Origin: CALARM01 sp964431735
GTDB taxonomy: Bacteria > Vulcanimicrobiota > SpSt-956 > JAKJGF01
Direction of reading: 5' to 3'
DNA: 52,009 bases
NCBI GenBank assembly: GCA_964431735.1
Contig: CAYSLJ010000027.1
Coordinates: 1-52,009, forward strand
The notes below the pieces were generated by a model. It did no database searches. It was not told where the DNA came from and saw only the letters and a list, made by a program, of their open reading frames with translations. The position numbers were made by a program, and so were the translations under genes. Shown in pieces: positions 41,890 through 48,588 of this stretch. Position 1 is the stretch's first letter; every line of letters begins with the position of its first letter.

Positions 41890-42873
41890 TCATTTCTCCT
41901 TTCTTTGCGGGTAATAATCCTGCCCGCAGGAATGACAATGATAATAGTCAAAATGCTTTCCCGATAAGAAATCAGGGTCTGTGGTATATTTCGTACTTTC
42001 CCTTGACAGCATATCCGAATTACACCTCGGACATGTTTTCTTTGCAGATTTCGGGACAGAATAAACTGCAGCATTGCTGCCCCTGCCTTTTGCAACCTTA
42101 TCCTGAAAAACCAGTTTACCTTTTTCAACCATGCCTCTGATGACTTTCCTGATTTTGTCGTGATCAAAACCGGATTTAAAAACTTTCCTCAAGGTAAAAA
42201 AATCTTCAATTTCTTTATTTTCTTTCTTCGTCGAATCCGGTGCGTTATTATTACAGTGATACCTGAAAGTCGATACTCCGCCTTTACTTTTTATATACTC
42301 CATTATCGTTGCTTCGATTAATTCGGAATTATCCTCATGGAGTTTCTTGATCCATTCCTCCGTCTGCTTCTCCGCTACTTCATTAAGAAGCTCCCTGTTT
42401 TCAGGCAGTACATAAATAAAAGGTTCGCAGCCCATACCCCTTTTTCTGATAACTGCAGCTCCGTCAATTAATCTCCTGAGCGCTTTCCCTATTACTCTTT
42501 TCGTCCTTGCACCTAAAAACTGCTTTATACACTCTGCTTCATCTACCAATTCTTTCGCATCGGTTTTAGAGTTTCTTACGTAATACCTGAATGTGCATGG
42601 CTGGTTTTTCTTTATATACAAAACAATCCTTTGTTCTATTGCCTTAAGAAAATTTTCCGAAACATCCCCTTCGTCTTCCTCATCTTCGTCCATGGTAAAA
42701 TCCTCATCTTCCGGGATAAAGACGGGGGACGTGAGAGATGCTTCTTTTAATTCACAGCCGGAAATATATTCTATGCCGGAAAAACTTACTATCTCTCCAT
42801 CCTGAAAATCGAAAGTAAAAGACTTAATTCCTTCGACTGCTACCCTGGTTCCATCCCATACAATAGCAGGCAT
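41890..42873 (-). CDS. Winged-helix/zinc-ribbon early protein, paralogue 2
   Basis: This 327-aa protein starts at ATG 42873 with a TGATG overlap. It has a beta-rich N-terminus (MPAIVWDGTRVAVEGIKSFT), an acidic linker (FTMDEDEEDEGD), two similar predicted winged-helix regions at about 80-165 and 185-270 (each with FRYYVRN.. or FRYHCNN.. and a later GKLV-type wing) and a C-terminal four-Cys ribbon (CPRCNSDM, then CHSCGQDYYPQ). The same layout occurs in the 363-aa protein at 46148-47239, so the two are paralogues. DNA or RNA binding in early phage development is likely; no named family recognised. Confidence 0.6.
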   Translation of the reverse strand: MPAIVWDGTRVAVEGIKSFTFDFQDGEIVSFSGIEYISGCELKEASLTSPVFIPEDEDFTMDEDEEDEGDVSENFLKAIEQRIVLYIKKNQPCTFRYYVRNSKTDAKELVDEAECIKQFLGARTKRVIGKALRRLIDGAAVIRKRGMGCEPFIYVLPENRELLNEVAEKQTEEWIKKLHEDNSELIEATIMEYIKSKGGVSTFRYHCNNNAPDSTKKENKEIEDFFTLRKVFKSGFDHDKIRKVIRGMVEKGKLVFQDKVAKGRGSNAAVYSVPKSAKKTCPRCNSDMLSRESTKYTTDPDFLSGKHFDYYHCHSCGQDYYPQRKEK

Positions 42874-43556
42874 CAGCAAACAATCTCCTCTCTGCTATGA
42901 TTAATAACCGACGAAATCATCTGAAGATGAGTTTCAATCTGACCCATCGTCCAATCTGCTTTTCGAACCCTGTCTTTATAACAATTATTAAGCCTTGCGA
43001 GTTCGCAGTTTTTCTCATTAAGTTCCCTGTTTATATTGACCTTAATAGAAACCGGCAAATTATTAACATCTTCTCTCAGTTCCCTGACGGTCAGTTTCAA
43101 CTCTTCATTCTCTCTTGCAAGCTCCTGGTTAATCTGCTTAAGAGTAGTTTCCGAATTCAATGTCTGCTTTTCAGTAATCTTTGATTTATGAAGTTCAGAT
43201 CTTAATTCTTTCATGCTCTGCTTTAACCAGTCATTACTCTCAGACAGGTTCTCTTTTTCTTTGCTCAGATCATCTATTTGCAGTTGAAGAATAAGTATTT
43301 CATTATCTTTCCTGACAAGAGCCTGGGCAAGTTCCTGAACCTGCTTTCCTCTTTGCTCTACGTTGTAACCCTGTTCATCCACCTGGCAGGTCTTAGTCTG
43401 CAGCGCCGACACCCTCTCTTGAAGTCTTTCATTCTCACCCTTTAGACCTTCTATTTCATGCTCATAGTCTTCCATTCTTTCTATCAAGCTTTTCTGGGGC
43501 TTACGCACCTGTTCTTCTATATTTTCCAAGACTTGAATATTTTCCTCAGTTTTCAT
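42873..43556 (-). CDS. Long coiled-coil early protein
   Basis: Start at ATG 43556 with GGAGG eight bases upstream; the frame gives 227 aa. Residues 10-180 are continuous heptad-rich coiled coil (YEHEIEGLKGENERLQERVS, ELAQALVRKDNEILILQLQI), ending in a short globular tail. It overlaps Mor by 11 bases and the paralogue gene by TGATG. Function unknown; a scaffolding or regulatory partner is possible. Confidence 0.6.
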   Translation of the reverse strand: MKTEENIQVLENIEEQVRKPQKSLIERMEDYEHEIEGLKGENERLQERVSALQTKTCQVDEQGYNVEQRGKQVQELAQALVRKDNEILILQLQIDDLSKEKENLSESNDWLKQSMKELRSELHKSKITEKQTLNSETTLKQINQELARENEELKLTVRELREDVNNLPVSIKVNINRELNEKNCELARLNNCYKDRVRKADWTMGQIETHLQMISSVINHSREEIVC

Positions 43557-43890
43557 TATTAATACCTCCGTCAAACATATCAATTTGTATAATCTCTATA
43601 TCGCCTTTCTGCGGTTTATTTGCTTTCTGCATTTCATGCAGTATCCTATAAACCTGTTTTTCTGAATAACCGGTCTTTGCGGCCAGTTTCTTTACATTAG
43701 AACCATTGTAATTTTTACGGATATAGTCTTTGGCAAGCTGATTTACGCTGGACTTTGGGATATAAATTGCCATAGAAGGCATCTCTTCGATTAGTTTAAC
43801 CGCGATGTCTATCCCGCAGTATTCAGCCACCATCTTCATATCCTTACCCGGTAAATCTTCGATTGTCAGATCTTGCAAAAACTCTTTCAT
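43546..43890 (-). CDS. mor: Mor-family transcription activator
   Basis: This 114-aa protein matches the Mor/C family of Mu: an N-terminal dimerisation part (MVAEYCGIDIAVKLIEEMPS, then MAIYIPKSSVNQLAKDYIRK) and a C-terminal HTH (NYNGSNVKKLAAKTGYSEKQ, then VYRILHEM). In Mu, Mor activates the middle promoter by binding a dyad near -43. Here the palindromic sites at 33241 and 39408 lie at about that distance from -10-like sequences and are likely targets. The start overlaps the stop of the GIY-YIG gene (ATGA). Only one Mor/C protein is seen, so it may drive late genes directly. Confidence 0.85.
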   Translation of the reverse strand: MKEFLQDLTIEDLPGKDMKMVAEYCGIDIAVKLIEEMPSMAIYIPKSSVNQLAKDYIRKNYNGSNVKKLAAKTGYSEKQVYRILHEMQKANKPQKGDIEIIQIDMFDGGINNEN

Positions 43891-44531
43891 TTACCCGCTC
43901 CTTGTTCAAAAACTCTCTTCCTGGCTTCAGACATTCTCCGCCTGGTCTCCTGCGAAAGAATTATCCCTTTCCTGGAATTACTCATCTTCCGCCTGGTCTC
44001 TTCGGTTTTACACACACCTTTATTCTTTTCGCTGATTTTAATCCTATGTTCTTCTGATAATCTGGAGCCTTTATGTGTTTTACTGATTTTTTGCCTGGCT
44101 TCTTCAGTATGGTGATTACCCTTGTTGGCAATACTGATTTTTTGCCTGGTTTCTTCTGCTGTAGCGTGTCCTGCTTTCAACTGAGACATTCTCTGACTAT
44201 CCCAGTTATATAACTCCTGACTAATAGATATATAGAAATCAATATAACATCGCTTTCTTTCCTCTAAAACATCAACGCCGCAGTATTCTATAACTTCAAC
44301 CTCGAACATTTCTTCTCCGAAATCATCGAAATCAGCCTGTAGATCCCTATTAGAGAAACTTCCTTCTCTCAGAGAATTAAAATAGCCGCTTCTCAACTTC
44401 CTCCAGTCAGATGCCTGTCCTATATAAATCTTACCTGTTACCAGGTTTCTTATTACAAAGATACCTGTTTTTCTATTGTCTTTTTCTTTTATTATTTCAT
44501 CCTCTATCTCGAAATCCATTACCAGTTCCAT
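43887..44531 (-). CDS. GIY-YIG homing endonuclease with five NUMOD3-type repeats
   Basis: The 214-aa protein carries a GIY-YIG nuclease domain at about 22-105: TGIFVIRNLVTGKIYIGQAS, then WRKLRSGYFNSLREGSFSN and an FEVEVIEYC strand with later Glu. Five 17-aa DNA-binding repeats follow with the pattern EETRQKISIANKG, EEARQKISKTHKG, EEHRIKISEKNKG, EETRRKMSNSRKG and QETRRRMSEARKR. This is a free-standing homing endonuclease inserted between gemA and mor. GGAGG touches the first ATG; the ATG at 44519 is an alternative start. Confidence 0.9.
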   Translation of the reverse strand: MELVMDFEIEDEIIKEKDNRKTGIFVIRNLVTGKIYIGQASDWRKLRSGYFNSLREGSFSNRDLQADFDDFGEEMFEVEVIEYCGVDVLEERKRCYIDFYISISQELYNWDSQRMSQLKAGHATAEETRQKISIANKGNHHTEEARQKISKTHKGSRLSEEHRIKISEKNKGVCKTEETRRKMSNSRKGIILSQETRRRMSEARKRVFEQGAGK

Positions 44532-44538
44532 CCTCCAG

Positions 44539-44994
44539 TCAGTCTTTGTTATTTTGTCCTTTCATGGCAGTAAAACAGTTAACCATTTTCCTGACATCTT
44601 TTCTCTCAAGGAATCTTATATCTTCGACCTTTACAATCCTCAAGAGCATAGTCCTTAAACCTTTCTCTCTTTCTTCGGCAGTCGTGGCAGTGGAAATATC
44701 TTTCCACATAGCCTTTAACATTCTTATCTGCCTGGGAGTCGCCATATCTTCCCGATCGGAAAGATCTTTATAATAATCCTTCGGGGTTTTCCATACTCCC
44801 GCAGAAATTGCCTGACGATTGAGTATATCTATATAACCTGACGCCTGATGATATGTTAAATCTTTTGAAGACTCCACATTAAAGTAACCATACAGGTTGT
44901 CCCTGTACCATTCATCCTTCCAGCCCAGGGCGCTCACAAGAGTATGTATTTTTTTTATCTGCCGATTGGTTACCTTTACCACATTGCCCATCAT
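44539..44994 (-). CDS. gemA: GemA/gp16-like regulatory protein (DUF1018)
   Basis: This 151-aa protein (start at 44994 behind AAGGTG) has the family pattern NRQIKKIHTLVSALGWKDEW, YRDNLYGYFNVESSKDLTYH and QASGYIDILNRQ in its first half, with a second helical half (TPRQIRMLKAMWKDISTATT). In Mu, gp16/GemA changes host gene expression and DNA supercoiling. The protein ends eight bases before the homing endonuclease gene. Confidence 0.85.
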   Translation of the reverse strand: MMGNVVKVTNRQIKKIHTLVSALGWKDEWYRDNLYGYFNVESSKDLTYHQASGYIDILNRQAISAGVWKTPKDYYKDLSDREDMATPRQIRMLKAMWKDISTATTAEEREKGLRTMLLRIVKVEDIRFLERKDVRKMVNCFTAMKGQNNKD

Positions 44995-44996
44995 AA

Positions 44997-45146
44997 TCAC
45001 ACCTTCTTTTTACCTGCATACTCCCTTAATTTCCTCATATCTTTCATCGCCTGCACGGTATTTACCACCCTGCAGTCGCATCTATACACAGTCTTTCCTT
45101 TTTCTATTGCTATAACTTTCCCGCATCCGAGACATCTGGGATTCAT
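44997..45146 (-). CDS. 49-aa zinc-ribbon protein
   Basis: A strong GAGGAGGAATG site precedes the ATG at 45146. The peptide MNPRCLGCGKVIAIEKGKTV continues to YRCDCRVVNT and has two Cys pairs (CLGC and CDC), then a basic helix. It is probably a small zinc-binding regulator. It lies between MuB and GemA genes, next to a UUCG hairpin. Confidence 0.65.
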   Translation of the reverse strand: MNPRCLGCGKVIAIEKGKTVYRCDCRVVNTVQAMKDMRKLREYAGKKKV

Positions 45147-45179
45147 AAATCATTCCTCCTCATAATAAAACCTTTAATA

Positions 45180-45197
45180 GCCAGGCCGAAGCCTGGC
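45180..45197 (-). promoter_or_regulatory. Extra-stable C(UUCG)G hairpin after the MuB gene
   Basis: On the minus strand GCCAGGC pairs with GCCTGGC around a UUCG loop closed by C-G, one of the most stable RNA tetraloops. It lies 9 bp after the MuB stop. There is no U-tract, so it is more likely an attenuator, RNA-processing or stabilising element than a full terminator. Confidence 0.6.
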
Positions 45198-45205
45198 CAT
45201 TATTC

Positions 45206-46132
45206 CTATACAGTAATCAGTCTCTTTGCTTCCCTGATAATTTCAGGTGTCACTCGTTCTTCTTTGTTTACATACGCAATCCTTAATGATCTGACAATAA
45301 GCATACTTAATATCCTGGTATTGCCTTCACTTTCCGTAAAGAAAGTTTCGACAAGTTCTTCATGGTGGGGAACACAGGTTTTAACAATATCCCCTACATC
45401 GTCTTTTGTAATCAATTCAAGCTCGCAGGACACACTTGATCGTGATTTCAACTGCCCCAGTTCTCCCTTGCTTCCTTTTATATTATGGAGTAATCGGGGC
45501 ATGCCGACAAAGAGGATGCCGACATGGGCATGATCGTAAATACGCCTTAAGAGATTAATAATTTCAGAGTCGAGATTTTCCGCTTCGTCTATTATTATCA
45601 ATCTGCCGCTGCCCTGAAGCCTGCTTACAATCTCATCAACCATGTCGTCTGTGCTGCGGCGCCCGTCAAGACCAACCTGTAAATGTATTTTCCTTACAAT
45701 AGTTCTTACCGACCATCCGGGATTTGTTTCAATTAAAATTACACTGGGGTTCAGTCTGGCGTACTCTTCCATTGCACGCGTTTTACCAAGGCCGGGATCG
45801 CCGATTGCAACCCCCATCGAACAATCGAGATGGCACATCTCGGCAGTTTCAAAAAGATGATCCGCTACGGAAGTTTTTATAAATCCTATTTCAACGGTCG
45901 CCCATTTGGCTTTTTCCTTTTCTCTTCGAAGGAAAGCCTTGACTTCTTCTTCAAATTTTGATATATTACCGTCGAAACAGTTTTTTAGCCACTGGCACAG
46001 TGCAGAAGCAGGTCTCCCCAGAGATCGCGCAACATGAGCCTGGCTAAAATCTTTTTCAGCCATACAATCTTCCAGTTCTTTCAGCAGAGCTTCATCCGAC
46101 TTCTGTGTTAATCCCTTTTCCATTGTTTTCAT
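45206..46132 (-). CDS. MuB-type transposition target ATPase
   Basis: The 308-aa AAA+ protein has an N-terminal HTH (FSQAHVARSLGRPASALCQW) at about 28-50 and a Walker A in GVAIGDPGLGKTRAMEEYAR at about 108. Walker B is GRLIIIDEAENLDSEIINLL, followed by a sensor region (GILFVGMPRLLHNI) and a C-terminal helical domain. MuB forms ATP-dependent filaments on target DNA, delivers it to the transposase and gives target immunity. The start follows GAGGAGGT. It is separated from the transposase by five small genes or gene remnants and two larger ones, unlike Mu, where A and B are adjacent. Confidence 0.93.
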   Translation of the reverse strand: MKTMEKGLTQKSDEALLKELEDCMAEKDFSQAHVARSLGRPASALCQWLKNCFDGNISKFEEEVKAFLRREKEKAKWATVEIGFIKTSVADHLFETAEMCHLDCSMGVAIGDPGLGKTRAMEEYARLNPSVILIETNPGWSVRTIVRKIHLQVGLDGRRSTDDMVDEIVSRLQGSGRLIIIDEAENLDSEIINLLRRIYDHAHVGILFVGMPRLLHNIKGSKGELGQLKSRSSVSCELELITKDDVGDIVKTCVPHHEELVETFFTESEGNTRILSMLIVRSLRIAYVNKEERVTPEIIREAKRLITV

Positions 46133-46147
46133 AATAAATTACCTCCT

Positions 46148-47239
46148 CTAATTTTCAATCTCCATTTCACCTTCCATTAAATCAACAATCCCCTTACCAA
46201 TCCCAACCGGCGGGTAAAAATCCTGGCCGCAGTTAAAACAATGCTCAAAAGTAAAATTTTCACCGCAGGCAAGTTCATTGCAGGCATCAAGCTTTTCCAG
46301 TCTTCTATTACACCTGGGGCATCTGCCGTTATTACTTACCTGATCCGGGAAAGGATGCAATGAATATTTATAAAAACCTCCGACTTCTTCTCTGCTCCTT
46401 ATAAGTTTACCGTCCCTGACCAGTGTGCTTAAAGCGGTATAAACTTCATGCGAGCTTTTAGAGCCGACAAAATCAAACAAATTCATTTTTAACGGGTATT
46501 CAGAAGAAGTCTCCAGAACATGAACGGGTAATATCGCAGGCTGATTTAGATTTACATATTCCATCAGCTTCTCTTTAATCTTATCCTGTCTCTCTTTTAT
46601 CAGCTTCTCTTTTTCAGATCTCTTTCTGCCTGCACTGGGAGCAACTTCCTTTTTGGGATTTTCAACCAGCACTTCTTCTTTACTATCATTAATTTGCAGT
46701 GAATATTCATAAGGATATCTTGGGCCGCGTCTTGCTCTTTTTAATTTACCTTCCGAAAGCAGGATTGATATAACACTTTGTATCCTGAATTTATTTCTTG
46801 CATTGAGAAAATTAAAAAGGTTTTCTCTCTCTTCATAAAGCGTCGAGTCTTTCGTAAGCGATGTAACGGGCAAATGGACAGGCTGGTTTAATCTTACATA
46901 TTCCAGTAATCTTCCTTTGAGTTTATTCAAAGGGGTGTCATTCTGCTCTGTGCCGGAAACAGCAGTTTCTATATCTGCGGCAGATCCGGTTATAACTTCT
47001 TCTGCAAGAGAATCTAAAGGAGCTTTACATTCCCGATAAACCGGGACATTACAGGAATAATGAAACGAAGGAAGCTCTTCGGATTTTTCATCCGGCGCCT
47101 CTTCTTTCTCGTTACCGTCATCATCCAGTATGGCAATCTCTGCAATCTTTTCCTTTTTCCAATCCAACCTTATCTGCACTTTTTCAATATCGCAGACAGT
47201 TATGTAATTATCGCTCCATTCTATAATTGGCAATTTCAT
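46148..47239 (-). CDS. Winged-helix/zinc-ribbon early protein, paralogue 1
   Basis: Start at ATG 47239, behind AAAGGAGAT, gives 363 aa. The N-terminus (KLPIIEWSDNYITVCDIEKV) is beta-rich, followed by an acidic and helical linker. Two similar winged-helix regions follow at about 120-195 and 215-310; both contain EYVRLNQP or EYVNLNQP, VTSL.. or HVLETS.., NLF(N/D)F and a KL(K/I)R wing. A ribbon (CPRCNRRLEK, then CFNCGQDFYPP) ends the protein. It is clearly related to the 327-aa protein at 41890-42873. A role in replication or early regulation is likely; no named family recognised. Confidence 0.6.
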   Translation of the reverse strand: MKLPIIEWSDNYITVCDIEKVQIRLDWKKEKIAEIAILDDDGNEKEEAPDEKSEELPSFHYSCNVPVYRECKAPLDSLAEEVITGSAADIETAVSGTEQNDTPLNKLKGRLLEYVRLNQPVHLPVTSLTKDSTLYEERENLFNFLNARNKFRIQSVISILLSEGKLKRARRGPRYPYEYSLQINDSKEEVLVENPKKEVAPSAGRKRSEKEKLIKERQDKIKEKLMEYVNLNQPAILPVHVLETSSEYPLKMNLFDFVGSKSSHEVYTALSTLVRDGKLIRSREEVGGFYKYSLHPFPDQVSNNGRCPRCNRRLEKLDACNELACGENFTFEHCFNCGQDFYPPVGIGKGIVDLMEGEMEIEN

Positions 47240-47348
47240 ATCTCCTTTCAATAAAATGTGTAATTAACAGTGTTATATAACCAACCATTACACAGGGGTT
47301 GGTGTAGATTATTTTTGTAACTATAAGAAAATCCGTCCAGTTAAACAT
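47208..47348 (-). CDS. Possible 46-aa small membrane protein
   Basis: The ATG at 47348 lies seven bases after GGGAGG. The peptide MFNWTDFLIVTKIIYTNPCV continues to MVGYITLLITHFIERRYE and has one or two hydrophobic stretches. Its end overlaps the start of the 363-aa gene. A longer version from 47432 has a weaker site. It may be real, because phages often put such genes here. Confidence 0.35.
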   Translation of the reverse strand: MFNWTDFLIVTKIIYTNPCVMVGYITLLITHFIERRYEIANYRMER

Positions 47349-47359
47349 CATTTTCCTCC

Positions 47360-47490
47360 CTATCTGTGGCCACCAAGCCAGTACAGTAAAAACATTATCC
47401 ATAGGATTATAGAAAGAATTATCGCGGGACATTCAAGTCCTGGTTTCTTTATTATAATTTTATTATTCTTTATCTCACTATGTTCCATAA
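47360..47490 (-). pseudogene. Small membrane protein gene with frameshift in a six-A tract
   Basis: ATG 47490 has a good GGAG site eight bases upstream, but the frame stops after 12 codons. A -1 shift at the AAAAAA tract would restore a 43-residue protein with one membrane helix (CPAIILSIILWIMFLLYWLG) ending at 47360, next to the following gene's ribosome site. It may be a recent single-base insertion, a sequencing error or programmed frameshifting. Confidence 0.4.
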
Positions 47491-47509
47491 TTACATCTCC
47501 GATAAGTCT

Positions 47510-47740
47510 TTAATCATTCCAACCTTCCAATCTTGCACCTTCGCGGACGCACCAGTCAAAAAGCGTCATATCTCTATAAATCAGCTTTTCCTTTTCCAGC
47601 TGTTTAATCTGGTTCTTACGGGGTTTACACCCTGCGGCCTCTTCAAGCAGTATTCTTCCACGGCTATCATACCGGGAAACCTTACCTGGATTTTTCTGAG
47701 CTTCCTTTATCTTCTCCATCAACTCAGATTTTTTCACCAT
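47510..47740 (-). CDS. 76-aa basic early protein
   Basis: ATG 47740 is preceded by the ideal AGGAGGTGAAG. The peptide MVKKSELMEKIKEAQKNPGK and the later KPRKNQIKQLEKEKLIYRDM is basic and helical, with FDWCVREGARLEGW at the end. No family recognised. It is part of the early operon. Confidence 0.6.
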   Translation of the reverse strand: MVKKSELMEKIKEAQKNPGKVSRYDSRGRILLEEAAGCKPRKNQIKQLEKEKLIYRDMTLFDWCVREGARLEGWND

Positions 47741-47774
47741 CTTCACCTCCTTCCAGTCTTTCGTTTATTAAATC

Positions 47775-47818
47775 TTCAAATGCCATTTAAACGGCATTTA
47801 AATATCGTTTGAATATTT
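47775..47818. repeat. Four 11-bp repeats between early genes
   Basis: The units TTCAAATGCCA, TTTAAACGGCA, TTTAAATATCG and TTTGAATATTT are in exact 11-bp phase. They fill the space between the XRE regulator stop and the next gene's ribosome site. They are degenerate copies of the unit found at 9788/10208 and 30008, in the same orientation. Confidence 0.7.
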
Positions 47819-47820
47819 CA

Positions 47821-48573
47821 TTACCCCGCCTCCGGCGAGTCTTCAATTTCATCTACAATAAAATCCATAGCATCCGAAAAAGCTTCAGACACATCATTCA
47901 TTCCGAGAAGAATTTCCGGCAGATCGCAGATAAGGGAAGAGAAACAATAGTCTTTAGAGGACATATATCCGTCTCTGTTTACAAAAATAGGCACTACCGG
48001 ATCATCGGAACCGCCAAACCTGAAATTAACTTCAACCTCGGCTATGTCGTAGCAGTATTTACAGAACTTCTGTAGGGAATTTAATATATTTATGCATATA
48101 TCATCTATTTTTGCCTGGCAGAATAACCAGTCTTTTAAAACCTCACTGCCTTTTGCGCCGTCTTTGAGTTCCGCTATTGCCATCGCTCTTTCGGCATTAA
48201 GCTTATCGAATTTCAGAAGAATAATCTGAAGATCGTCCGTCCGTGTCTTATTTATTGCGCATTCAAGAGAATTAATCTGGGAATTACGCTTCTGCGCCCG
48301 GAACTGAAAGAAATCTTTATTTGAAACACATTTCTGTATCCAGTATTCTTCACCGGGAGCTTCCCTGTTAAGCATCTCGCCCTTGCCAGTCAAGAGCCAG
48401 TTTAAATTAATATTGAAGTTTTTATTCAGTAAGGCAAGAGACTGTCCGCCGGGTATAGTTTTCTCCGATTCCACGTCCGAAATGTAACCGGTAGAGGTAT
48501 TTAGATTTTCTGCCAGATCTTTCTGAGTAAATCCCATAGCTTTCCTGAATTCTTTTAATCGACTTCCGACCAT
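47821..48573 (-). CDS. XRE-family regulator, paralogue of the phage repressor
   Basis: This 250-aa protein (start ATG 48573) has an N-terminal HTH: VGSRLKEFRKAMGFTQKDLA, then TSTGYISDVESEKTIPGG and NINLNWLLTGKGEMLNRE. Over 70 residues it is close to the S24 repressor of this prophage (IGNRLKEFRKAKNL..., SSGYISEIESGKTTPG, NVNINWLLTGEGEML). The C-terminal 180 residues differ: helical, with no S24 Ser-Lys site (DLQIILLKFDKLNAERAMAI). It is in the early operon after the transposase, so it may feed back on the same operators without being SOS-cleavable. Confidence 0.75.
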   Translation of the reverse strand: MVGSRLKEFRKAMGFTQKDLAENLNTSTGYISDVESEKTIPGGQSLALLNKNFNINLNWLLTGKGEMLNREAPGEEYWIQKCVSNKDFFQFRAQKRNSQINSLECAINKTRTDDLQIILLKFDKLNAERAMAIAELKDGAKGSEVLKDWLFCQAKIDDICINILNSLQKFCKYCYDIAEVEVNFRFGGSDDPVVPIFVNRDGYMSSKDYCFSSLICDLPEILLGMNDVSEAFSDAMDFIVDEIEDSPEAG

Positions 48574-48588
48574 TACCGTCAACCCTTT

